Below are positions 16,092 through 25,800 of a stretch of DNA of 64,000 bases, one piece after another; within the stretch, counting starts at the first letter, position 1, and each line of letters begins with the position of its first letter. A model generated the notes under the pieces. That model was not told the origin of the DNA. It searched no databases and was given only the letters and a program-made list of their open reading frames with translations. The stretch is from NCBI RefSeq assembly GCF_007753265.1, contig NZ_CP036349.1, positions 4,993,363 to 5,057,362 on the forward strand. Reading direction: 5' to 3'. The position numbers and the translations under genes are program-made. The stretch comes from Botrimarina mediterranea. Lineage in GTDB: Bacteria > Planctomycetota > Planctomycetia > Pirellulales > Lacipirellulaceae.

Positions 16092-19000
16092 TCATGAGGC
16101 TCGCTGCGGGGCTCGGAAGGCGCGCCTGCCGCTCGCTGAAACCAGGCCCGCTGTATCAGAGGTCGAGATGGCGTCCTCAGGCGCGATCTCTCCACCAACC
16201 GCCAATCCGAAGGTGTCGTAGAGTTGTTGTTGCGTCAGCCCAACGTATGCCGACGGGACCCCCTGCAACGGCTCGGGGAACGGAACGGCGTCGGCTCGTT
16301 GGACCGGGAAGTAGAGCCGATGGTTCGAGTAGGGACCGTACTGCAGCGTCAACGCCACCGGGTGGAAGACGACGAGGGGATCGCCGGTGACGTTCTGCGT
16401 TCGGAAAATCGCCGCTACGTCTTTCGCGCGCGAGTCGCCCACACTTCCGAAGTGGATGTCGCCGGTGATCAGCACCTGCAACCCCTCTGGGATGACGGCG
16501 GGGTACGCCACGATGTTCATCGATCGACTGATGAAACGCCCGCCGTCGACGACGTTCACGCCTCTCTGAGGGAGGTAGAGCCCCAGGCGGTAGCCTTCGA
16601 CGCGCAAGTTGTCGTAGTAGATATCCTGCGTATCTCCGTTGCCCTCGACGCCAAAAGTGGTGCTGGCCGTTGGATCGATAATCACCGTGAAGTCACGCAG
16701 GATCGTCCGGTTGGCGTACGGAAGCGAGACGCCGGTGGTGTTGTTCCAGAACGTCGAATCGCTAAGAACGCTTCTTGCGCCATGCTCCGACCGCCACAGG
16801 TTGTACCGGAAGGTGAGGCCGACCTTCGACGAGTAGCCCACGTTGTTCTCGAACTGCTTGATCGGCACGCTCATCGCAGGTAGCGTCGAATCGCCGCCAG
16901 CGAGCGAAGGGTCATCCAGATTCTCGGCAAGGAACGGGGTCTCGACCCCTCCGAAACGCAGACCACGGGTGTAGTAGAAGAACGCGCTTCCGGTCGAGCC
17001 GGATACGACATTGTTGGTGACCGTCAGGGCCGCACTATGCAACCAGAAACCATCGCCGTTGAAGCCGAAGTCTTGACGGTAGACCCGGCTATGGACGTCC
17101 TCTGTCGTGCCCGTGGTGTGGAGGGCGATATTGCTATCGAACGAGCCAATCTCGTCGCCTACTTCGGACACGTACGCAGCGCCGTTCACGCCGTAGGCGA
17201 CGTTGCCCGTGAAATCCACGTAGCTGCTGTGGTTGACAAACCCCCAGCCCGGACCGCCATTCACAACACTGCCGACCACGGTTGATGGCGGAGTCGTGGA
17301 CGTGACGCCGTTGCGGTGGAAGTGGACCGCGTACCGCGCTCGCGTATTGTCGCCGGTTCCATCGACGAGGTTCCAGTCGCTATCGACCTGCGGATCGGTG
17401 AGCGTGAAGCTCTTGTCCGTGCGGCCGAGACCGTTGAACGCGGCGTAGCTGATGTGCACGTCGCGGTTGTGCATGAACATCGTGTGGCCGCGTTGACTGT
17501 TGATGTTCGATTCCGATTCGATCACGACGTTCCGCGTCAGATTGGCGACGTGAACCTCGAGGCCCGCTTCGAGCGGGACGTGGTTGAACGCGAGCGCGTC
17601 GATCGATACCAGGCGACCGCTGATCGCGCGGATGACGCGAAGTTCTTCTTCCCCGCCACCCGCGGAGGTCCCGGCGATCGCGATCGTGTCTCCAACTTTC
17701 CATCCCACCGGCGTTGAAGCGAGCTGGAAAGACGTCGTGCCGGCGACGAGCGCGCCGCTGGTGGCGACGAATCCGGTCACTTCGGCGCCGTACATCTCGA
17801 CCGCGCCGTGGGTCACAAGGCCACGCCCCATCAAGAACGGGTCGGCTTCGGCATCGATCGGCCCATCGCTTGTGATGACGAGCTTCGCCGTAACATTGGG
17901 CTGGACCGGAGCGGCCTCGGTACCCATCTCAAACTTGCCGGTGGGCGCAACAACGATCGTGTCGACCCGGAGTTCGGAGTTGACCCCCGTCGCGAAAGAG
18001 AGCGTCCCATCCACCCGCACCGACTTCAGCTCCGGTTGCAAGCGGGCGTTGACCATGACGTGGGCGCCGTAGGGAATCAGCACTCTCGCGCCGGCCGTTG
18101 GCACACGGCCACCCTCCCAGGTCGCCGGGTCGGACCAGGCGCCGTTCTTCACCGCGGTGTGCGAGACATCGGCGTAGCGGACGAGCTGGAAGAGACTGAG
18201 ATGCTCTCGCAGCTTGGAGGGATCGTCGCCATGGCTCATCAACGAGTCGACCATCTCATTCGCCTCGACACCGAGCATGCGGTCCATCGAGTCAATGAGC
18301 GCAAAGCCCTCAACCGTAGGCAGCGAGTCGAGCAGGATCTCGTTGTGATGATGCCCGCCGCTGTCGTGATGGTCGTGTTCCATCTCGATGCCCAACGGGT
18401 TGTAGACCCCGTTGAAGGCGGACAAGACGAACCAATCCTGGCCAGCTCCGCCCTCGAGTTGGTCGGACGCGTCATCGGCAAAGACGGTCTCGTGCGCGAC
18501 GAACCGGGCCGGCCCGTGGTGACCGGTCAGCATGGCGACCCGCTGGTCGTAGCCGAGATTACTATCCCACATCGCGAGCGCGGCCTGGAGCGCTGTCAGG
18601 TTGTCGTCGTAGGCCGTTGAGCCGTCGATCACCAGATCGTCGCCTGCCGAGCCATTGATCGTGTCGGCGCCGCCGCCGCCGATGAGGAAATCGCGCCCGT
18701 CTCCACCGATAAGCGAGTCGCTATCGTCGCCACCGTGCAAGATGTCGGCGCCGTCTTCTCCTTCGAGACGGTCCTGGCCGGCGTCGCCGAACAAGGAGTC
18801 GGCGCCCAGGCCGCCGCGGAGGAGGTCGTTATCAGAACCGCCCCGTAGAACATCGTTGCCCGCTCCGCCGTCGATGTAGTCATCGCCGGCGCCGCCGGTC
18901 ACAAAGTCGTCGCCGTCACCGCCGTACAGCGTATCGACGCCTAGGCCCCCGTCGATTCGATCCGAACCGGCTTGACCGTGAACACTGTCCGCGCCATCGC

Positions 19001-20819
19001 CACCGGAAAGAAAGTCGTCGCCGTCACCGCCTTCGATGTCGTCGTCCCCGCCCCCACCAATCACAAAGTCGTTGCCGTCGCCGGCGCGGAGGATGTCTCT
19101 GCCCTCGCCGCCGTTGATAACATCGTCGCCGGCGCCTCCTTCGATGTAATCATCATTTGCGCCGCCATCAATGACGTCCGCGCCATCTCCGCCGTAGAGG
19201 AAGTCGCTCCCCGCCTCGCCTTCGATACGGTCAGCGCCCGCCTCGCCATGGATTACGTCCACGCCGGCGCCGCCGGATAGGACATCGTCACCATCGCCCC
19301 CTTCAAGTCGGTCGTCGCCATCGTCACCAGACAGGAGGTCGTCGCCGAGCCTGCCGAGTAGGTAGTCGTTGCCGTCGCCGCCACGGAGTACATCACTCCC
19401 CACGCCACCATCGACGTAGTCGTCGCCGGCGCCACCGAGAATCAGGTCATCGCCGTCGCCTCCGTAGAGGAAGTCGCTGCCATTCTCGCCCTCGATCCGG
19501 TCTGCGCCCGCCTCTCCATGGATGACGTCGGCGCCGTCGCCGCCGAAGAGGACGTCCGTGCCGTCGCCGCCCTCAATCCGGTCGTCCCCCCCCTCCCCGA
19601 GCACGTAGTCATTGCCAGAGCCGGCGCGCAGAGTGTCGTTGCCCTCTCCTCCATAAAGCTGATCGTCGTCGGCGCCCCCCTCAACGTAGTCATCGCCATC
19701 GCCGCCGCTGATGACGTCTTCACCGTCACCGCCATAGAGCGTGTCGTTGCCGTCGCCGCCATTGAGCCAGTCGGCTCCGGCGCCGCCCGATAGACTGTCG
19801 GCGCCAGAGCCGCCATCGAGCGTATCGTCCCCGTCGTCCCCTTCGAGGCGATCGTCGTCATCCCCTCCCACCAGGGTGTCGTTGCCCCCGGCGCCACGGA
19901 GCAGGTCTTTGCCGGCCCCACCTTCGAGGTAATCGTCGCCCTCGCCGCTCTCCAACAGGTCGTCGCCGTCGCCGCCATACATCAAGTCTTCGCCGTCACC
20001 GCCATCGAGCAAGTCGTTGCCCGCGCCGGCGTCGAGGTAGTCATCTCCGGCTTGACCATATAAGCGATCGACACCTTCACCGCCGTGTAGCGTATCGTTG
20101 TCTTCGCCGCCTTCGAGGCGGTCATCTCCCGCGTCGCCTTGCAGGTAGTCCTCACCCTCGTTGCCGCGGAGCAAGTCGTTACCCAAACCGCCCGCGATCC
20201 GGTCGTCTCCCGACCCGCCCTCGATATAGTCGTCACCCGCTCCGCCTTGAATGGTGTCGGAGTCGTCACCGCCGTAGACAAAGTCGTTGTCGGCGCCGCC
20301 ATCGAGGTGGTCCTCCCCTCTCTGGCCGTGAATGCTGTCGACGCCATCCCCACCGAAGAGCGAGTCATTGCCGTCTCCGCCCTCCAGCCTGTCGTTGCCG
20401 GCCCCGCCGAGAAGGGTGTCCGCTCCAGCGCCGCCGATTAGCGTGTCGTCGCCGTCGCCGCCATCGGCGTATGAGGCGAGCGACGTGAGGTTCGTGAACC
20501 GGTCGTTCCCGCCATTGCCGGTGAAGGTGATCGACGAGACCGATGAACTCGAGAACGAAGCCGTATAGTGCTTGCCGAGTTCAACATGGGTGACGACGAT
20601 CTCCCCGAGAGCGCCCTCCGCCACCGTAACCCTGTCGGCCTCGTCACCGCCCACGACAACAATCGTCGAGCCTTCCAGCGTTGCCGGGGAAACCGACAGA
20701 ACGCACCGGTCCTCAAGCCTCTGTGCGGTCATACGGCGGTGAGTCCGCTGACGCCGAGCGCTACGGCCAGTCTTGAGAAGCTGCTTGAGACGTCGCCAGT
20801 GATGGAAGTAAGAAGACAT
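16092..20819 (-). CDS. Giant RTX-repeat surface protein with G8 and beta-helix domains
   Basis: A 1575-residue extracellular protein. After a basic N terminus (KTGRSARRQRTHRR) comes RLEDRCVLS, a motif found at the start of large planctomycete surface proteins. Residues about 120-740 are a long series of Ca2+-binding GGxGxDxLxGG nonapeptides, close to sixty by eye. Around residue 815 a histidine-rich stretch HDHHDSGGHHH could bind metal. A G8-type domain starts near 890 (GAWSDPATWEGGRVPTAGARV) and the rest resembles a right-handed beta-helix (INSQRGHTMFMHNRDVHIS). G8 plus beta-helix occurs in polysaccharide-binding or degrading proteins such as the KIAA1199/CEMIP group. I choose the ATG at 20819 over 20861. 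No transport genes are adjacent. Role inferred: calcium-stabilised adhesion or glycan binding. Confidence 0.88.
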   Translation of the reverse strand: MSSYFHHWRRLKQLLKTGRSARRQRTHRRMTAQRLEDRCVLSVSPATLEGSTIVVVGGDEADRVTVAEGALGEIVVTHVELGKHYTASFSSSSVSSITFTGNGGNDRFTNLTSLASYADGGDGDDTLIGGAGADTLLGGAGNDRLEGGDGNDSLFGGDGVDSIHGQRGEDHLDGGADNDFVYGGDDSDTIQGGAGDDYIEGGSGDDRIAGGLGNDLLRGNEGEDYLQGDAGDDRLEGGEDNDTLHGGEGVDRLYGQAGDDYLDAGAGNDLLDGGDGEDLMYGGDGDDLLESGEGDDYLEGGAGKDLLRGAGGNDTLVGGDDDDRLEGDDGDDTLDGGSGADSLSGGAGADWLNGGDGNDTLYGGDGEDVISGGDGDDYVEGGADDDQLYGGEGNDTLRAGSGNDYVLGEGGDDRIEGGDGTDVLFGGDGADVIHGEAGADRIEGENGSDFLYGGDGDDLILGGAGDDYVDGGVGSDVLRGGDGNDYLLGRLGDDLLSGDDGDDRLEGGDGDDVLSGGAGVDVIHGEAGADRIEGEAGSDFLYGGDGADVIDGGANDDYIEGGAGDDVINGGEGRDILRAGDGNDFVIGGGGDDDIEGGDGDDFLSGGDGADSVHGQAGSDRIDGGLGVDTLYGGDGDDFVTGGAGDDYIDGGAGNDVLRGGSDNDLLRGGLGADSLFGDAGQDRLEGEDGADILHGGDDSDSLIGGDGRDFLIGGGGADTINGSAGDDLVIDGSTAYDDNLTALQAALAMWDSNLGYDQRVAMLTGHHGPARFVAHETVFADDASDQLEGGAGQDWFVLSAFNGVYNPLGIEMEHDHHDSGGHHHNEILLDSLPTVEGFALIDSMDRMLGVEANEMVDSLMSHGDDPSKLREHLSLFQLVRYADVSHTAVKNGAWSDPATWEGGRVPTAGARVLIPYGAHVMVNARLQPELKSVRVDGTLSFATGVNSELRVDTIVVAPTGKFEMGTEAAPVQPNVTAKLVITSDGPIDAEADPFLMGRGLVTHGAVEMYGAEVTGFVATSGALVAGTTSFQLASTPVGWKVGDTIAIAGTSAGGGEEELRVIRAISGRLVSIDALAFNHVPLEAGLEVHVANLTRNVVIESESNINSQRGHTMFMHNRDVHISYAAFNGLGRTDKSFTLTDPQVDSDWNLVDGTGDNTRARYAVHFHRNGVTSTTPPSTVVGSVVNGGPGWGFVNHSSYVDFTGNVAYGVNGAAYVSEVGDEIGSFDSNIALHTTGTTEDVHSRVYRQDFGFNGDGFWLHSAALTVTNNVVSGSTGSAFFYYTRGLRFGGVETPFLAENLDDPSLAGGDSTLPAMSVPIKQFENNVGYSSKVGLTFRYNLWRSEHGARSVLSDSTFWNNTTGVSLPYANRTILRDFTVIIDPTASTTFGVEGNGDTQDIYYDNLRVEGYRLGLYLPQRGVNVVDGGRFISRSMNIVAYPAVIPEGLQVLITGDIHFGSVGDSRAKDVAAIFRTQNVTGDPLVVFHPVALTLQYGPYSNHRLYFPVQRADAVPFPEPLQGVPSAYVGLTQQQLYDTFGLAVGGEIAPEDAISTSDTAGLVSASGRRAFRAPQRAS

Positions 20820-21489
20820 CGCTTGGAATAGTCCGTTCCGAGATTGGCGCCGGACAAGCAATCCTGCTCGCCGGCGATAGACGGGTAGAGTGCGGATTTC
20901 GCACCGTACTAGGCGGTTCCTTCGAGCGGGCCTAGTGCAAAAATGGGTCGAAACCTCTACAGAGGGGGCGCGGCTTGGGGGTGACTCGTACTGCGGAGGG
21001 GTTTGACTACCTGCCTGTGAAAATCACGTCGAGCAGTTCTTCTCGTGGACCGGTTGCTTCAACCTGCCCCACGAGGTGCGAAGGGCGAGCCGATGTCGGC
21101 TTGGAGCGCCGGGCGGTGGCGTCAAGCGACGGTGAGGAGTGTTGACTCGTCCGCGGCGCTTGATTCAACCAAATCTCCGACTCTCAGCAAATGGAAAAAT
21201 GTCGGTTTTATCGACAATTTCTTCTGACAACCCCATTCTGGGCAGGCATCTGCATTCCGTCGCGACGAAAACCGATGCAGCGAGCCGCCCTTTAGCGAGA
21301 AGGGTCGGGCTATTGAGGGCTTATTGAGGGCTGCTGTCGGGTCAGCCTTCCAGGTAGAAGACAACCGCGACGGAAAGGTACATCCCTTTAGATTCTTCTT
21401 GCGGCGGGATGTCTATTGCTTAGCCGATCGGTTTTCGGATTTCCGGTTCGCTCGCTTGGGCCGTGACCCGCTGCCGCGTAGGCCCGGCG
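20820..21489. other. Gene-free interval upstream of the RTX gene
   Basis: No convincing gene on either strand. It must hold the RTX promoter (minus strand). A locally AT-rich patch at 21185-21235 (aaatggaaaaatgtcgg region) is the only compositional feature seen. Confidence 0.45.
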
Positions 21490-22380
21490 TCACTCCGTTT
21501 CATACGGCGCGAAGTCTGCCAAGTCCGCTGAGTACAGAAGCGCCGTGGCTTCGTCCGCGAACAGCACCCGTTCAGGGCCATCGAAGCAGACCGCCTCGAC
21601 GTTATCCCCGTTGAATGGCAACCGCGCAACGGGCTTCCGCAGTGGGTCGTCGGCTTCCTCCACGTCGAAGAGCCAGATCGTGTCGTACGTCGTTACGACC
21701 AGCTTCGAGCCATCGGGAAGGGCGTCGGCGCCGACCGCTTGGCCGCCCAGTTCGAAGCGGCCCAGCAACTCAAGCTCGTGCGTCAGCCCCTCGGCAATGT
21801 CGCTGAGCCGGTAGACCTTCGTCGCCGTGTCGCTGCGGTGCTTCGTGAGAAAGTACAGGCTGTCGCCCAGCGAGAAGACCGCCTCGCAGTCGTAGTTGAA
21901 GTCGTCCCGCGGCGCCGGTGTGCTGGCACGTTCGGGGTAGCGGATGAAGACCTTCTTCATGAACGTCGTGCGACCCGCTGCGGGCGTCGGCTCGGGGACG
22001 AGGTAGACACAGAGGTCGCGGCGGTCGTTGCGGTTGTCACCAACGTCCGCCACCACCAGCGTGCCGTCCTCCATCACGGCGATGTCTTCCCAGTCGCAGT
22101 TGATGGCGCCGCCGATGAGCACGCCCGGCGTGTCGGGGTAACGCTCGCTTTGGTAGCCGGTCGCGTCACGACGCACCGCGTAGATGCGGGGTTCGTCGCC
22201 CGAGTCGTTCTGCATCCAGAACAGGTTGTCGTGATTGCAACTGGCGACGATGCCCGAGTTCTCCGCCGCCGGGCCGGCCGGTAGCTTGCCAACCAGCTTC
22301 TGCCCCGGCGCAAGCTCCTGCGCAGAGACGACGGCGCTGACGAGCAGCGTTAACACAACAGCGAAGGGCGCGTGGGTCAT
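21490..22380 (-). CDS. Secreted beta-propeller-like protein of unknown function
   Basis: A 296-residue exported protein with a signal peptide ending VSAQE. Repeated motifs such as NSGIVASCNHDNLFWMQNDS, CDWEDIAVMEDGTLVVADVG and DNRNDRRDLCVY suggest a propeller fold of the type seen in SdiA-regulated/esterase-like periplasmic proteins. In those families the 'DxEDIA' and 'VADxGDN' motifs recur, but no enzymatic role is established. Four cysteines are present, which is compatible with disulfides outside the cytoplasm. It is transcribed alone; a nested inverted-repeat locus lies about 200 bp upstream. Confidence 0.65.
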   Translation of the reverse strand: MTHAPFAVVLTLLVSAVVSAQELAPGQKLVGKLPAGPAAENSGIVASCNHDNLFWMQNDSGDEPRIYAVRRDATGYQSERYPDTPGVLIGGAINCDWEDIAVMEDGTLVVADVGDNRNDRRDLCVYLVPEPTPAAGRTTFMKKVFIRYPERASTPAPRDDFNYDCEAVFSLGDSLYFLTKHRSDTATKVYRLSDIAEGLTHELELLGRFELGGQAVGADALPDGSKLVVTTYDTIWLFDVEEADDPLRKPVARLPFNGDNVEAVCFDGPERVLFADEATALLYSADLADFAPYETE

Positions 22381-22581
22381 GGCGTCAAGCTAGACCGTCT
22401 GCACGCTAGCGGGCAACGATCTTCGCCAAGACTTCATCGTCTTGGACGCTCGACGCACGGCGCGCGCGATCCTCACGAAATGTATTGGGTTCAAGGAGCA
22501 ATTCTTCGCACAATCTTTGAGCGTGCTTAACTTAGCCGTAGCGCTTCTTTCCTCACGCTGATCCAGCGAATAACGTCGGGA

Positions 22582-22779
22582 AGTCTCGCCCAGAGACACG
22601 GAGACGCAGAGCCGGATGTCTTTAAGACTCACGCTAAGGCGCTAAGCCGCAAAGGTCGCATTACGGCGAGATCGTTTGCGGCTGAGCTGATTTCTAAGAG
22701 AAACTGTCATTGCGCCTTTGCGGCTTTGCGTGAGTCTTCGTTTCCTACCCCCCGCATCTCCGCGTCTCTGCGCGAGACC
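22582..22779. repeat. Nested inverted repeat, family A (empty form)
   Basis: Outer arms 22582-22614 and 22755-22779 (cagagacacggagacgcag versus its complement); inner arms 22626-22655 and 22711-22736 (actcacgctaaggcgctaag versus gcctttgcggctttgcgtga). About 55 bp separate the inner arms. The same two arm sequences, in the same nesting order, enclose the nuclease-like gene at 40.84-41.59 kb. Confidence 0.85.
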
Positions 22780-22807
22780 TACTGCAATGGGAACAACGCG
22801 ATAACGC

Positions 22808-25800
22808 TCACGCCCCCGCGCCGCTGACGCTCACTTCGAGGTGTCTATGGATAAACTCGGGCAGCTCGCTGCTCGTCAGCGCGTCGGGCGAGTCGAACCG
22901 CAGACGGACCGTGTCGCGGTCTTCGCGACGTGTGTCGAGCTCGGCGTCGCTGGCCAGGGCGGCGAACTGCCCGAGCTGAACGGCGCCCTTTGGCCCGTTC
23001 AGCGCCAGCTCCACGTTCTCCGCCCGCTTGGTGACGATCGTCGCCCATGGGTCGGGCTGCCCCGGGACCATCCGGTGCACCAGCACCTTGTTGTTCCACA
23101 GGTACTCGCCCCCCGGCGTCGCCTCAGCGATCAGTTCCAGCAGGTCTTCGAGCAACTCCGGATCCCACTTCACCTTCTTGCCTGGCGTGAAGCCCTTGCG
23201 GGCGAGGTGCCACTTCTGGCCCAACACCTTCCAGGGCATCAGGTCCTCGGGCTTCTTCTCTTCGCGCCCGACGAACTTCTCGAAGCCGGCAACCGCCTGC
23301 TCGATCATCTTCCAGAACTCCGGCTTGTCGATCTCCTTGAACGTGTGGGCGGCAACCTGAACCTCTTGCCAAGGGCCGCGCAGATTCTTGCACTGCACCC
23401 GCGACGTCGAGCCGTAGGCCTCGATGTCGTCCATCTCATTGAGCGGCGGCAGGTCGAGCTCGGCCGCTAGGGTGTCGCGGTTGAAGGTCCGCTTGCCGGT
23501 GCGGAACTTGAGCTTCACCAGCCAGCGCTCGCCGGTCAGGGCGTGAAAGAACCAGCCGTCCGACTTCTTCTGGCCGGTGACCTCCACGACCGAACGGTGG
23601 TTCCAGTTGGTCGGCGCGAAGTCGCCCAGGTCCTGGATGCGGCGTTCGACCTCGTCGAGGATCCGCCCGTCCCAACGGCACGGTGAGCCGTCGCGGCCGA
23701 TGCGTTCCTTGACGTGCCAGCGCCGCCCGTCCGCCTCCCACGGCATCGCGACGCCGTCGCCGACCGAATCGAGGTCGAGGTCCCCCGCCTGTGTCTCGTC
23801 CTGCGGCTTGTAGACGGCGCGCTTCTTGTGCGGGCCTTCGGCGAGGATGGGGCGGAGGGCTTCGGCGGTGTGAGAAAATGGCGAGCCGGAAGCGTCAACG
23901 CCCGGAGTTGCAGCGGTTTGGATTGTCGACTGGCGATTCACTCCGGTCGCTGGCGCTCCCGGCTCGCCGCAGATTTGTTCCGGCGTGCCACATCCGACCA
24001 GCGTCCCGCCCCCCTTCCCCGCCTCGGGCCCAATGTCGATCAGCCAGTCGCACTGCTTGATCACGTCGAGGTTGTGCTCGATTACTACCACGGTGTTGCC
24101 GAGATCGACGAGGCGGTGCAGCACTTCGAGCAGCTTCGCTAGGTCGTCGAAGTGCAGACCCGTGGTGGGCTCGTCGAGCAGGTAGAGCGTCTGCCCGGTG
24201 TCGGGTCGCGACAACTCGGCAGCGAGCTTGACACGCTGCGCTTCTCCGCCCGAGAGCGTCGGCGCCGATTGGCCGAGCTGGACGTAGTCGAGTCCGACGT
24301 CGCACAGCGTTTGCAAGACGCGGCGGATCTTGGGAATGTTGCTGAATAGCTCCAGCGCCTCGGCGCAGCTCATCGCCAGCACGTCGGCGATCGACTTCTC
24401 TCGGTACCGAACGGCAAGCGTCTCGGGATTGTAGCGTTGGCCGCGGCACGTCTCGCACTCGACCCACACGTCGGGCAAGAAGTGCATCTCTACGCAGCGT
24501 TGCCCGGCGCCCTCGCACTCTTCACAGCGCCCCCCAGCGACGTTGAAGCTAAACCGCCGCGCCTGGTAGCCGCGGAGCTTGGCCTCGGGGAGCTGCGCGT
24601 AGAGCTGACGGATCAGATCGAACACGCCGGTGTACGTGGCCGGGTTCGACATCGGCGAGTTGCCCAGCGCCGACTGATCGACGCGGATCACCTTGTTGAT
24701 ATGGTGCAGCCCCTCGATCCGGTCGTGCGCGCCGGCGACGGTGCCTGCCCGGTGCAGCGACCGGGCGAGTTGGTTGTAAAGGATCTCGTTCACCAGCGAA
24801 GACTTGCCCGACCCCGACACGCCGGTGACCGCGATAAGGGTTCCGAGGGGGAATTCGACGGTGATGTTCTTGAGATTGTTGTGGCGGGCGCCGACGACGC
24901 GGAGACGCGGGCCGTCAAATGACGAATGACGAATGTCGAATGACGAAGAAGTATCTGCGGCCGACTTTCTCTTCTTGTCGGCATTCGTCATTCGTGCTTC
25001 GTCATTCTGCGAAGCAGTAATCCGTCGGTTCGTCGGCACCGGGATCGACTTCTTGCCGCTCAGGTAAGGGCCGGTGACGCTGCCGCGCTTCTTCGACACG
25101 GCGGCGGGCGTTCCTTCGGCGACGACCTGCCCGCCGTTGCGCCCTGCGGCGGGGCCGAAGTCCATCAACTTGTCGGCCGAGGCGACCACGTCCTTGTCGT
25201 GCTCGACCACCAGCAGGGTGTTGCCAAGATCGCGCAGCTTGTGCAGCGCCTTGATGAGCCGTGTGTTGTCGCGGGGGTGGAGGCCGATCGTGGGCTCGTC
25301 GAGCACGTAGAGCACGCCTACCAGGCCGCTTCCGACTTGGCTCGCCAGACGGATACGCTGCGACTCGCCGCCCGACAGGCTCGGCGCCTGACGACCGAGC
25401 GTCAGGTACTCTAGGCCCACGTCCACCAGGAACGTCAGCCGGTTGTGGATCTCACGGACGATCTCGCCGGCAATCTTGCGTTCGCGCTGGTCGAGTTCCC
25501 ACGAGGCCACGGTCTCGATCAGCTCACCGAGCGGCGAACGCACGATCTGCTCGATCGTCAGCCCGCGGAACCGCACCGACGACGCGTCGCCGCGCAATCG
25601 GCTGCCGCCGCACTCGCTGCACTCGATCTCATCGACAAGATGTTCGAGCGTCGTCCGCAAATGCGGCGAAAGTTTGGAGGCTTCTTCGAGAGCGGGGTAG
25701 AGGCCTTTGAACTGGAACTTCAGCGCGGGGATGTTAACTCCACTCTTGGCAGTGCTCGCCTCGACCGAGACCCACTCGTCCTTCGTGCCATAGAGCAGGG

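Noticed and set aside
18600-20460. Regularly spaced short repeats that look CRISPR-like at the DNA level
   Set aside because: The period is 27 bases and in frame, encoding the GGxGxDxLxGG nonapeptide series of an RTX protein. There are no unique spacers or cas genes.
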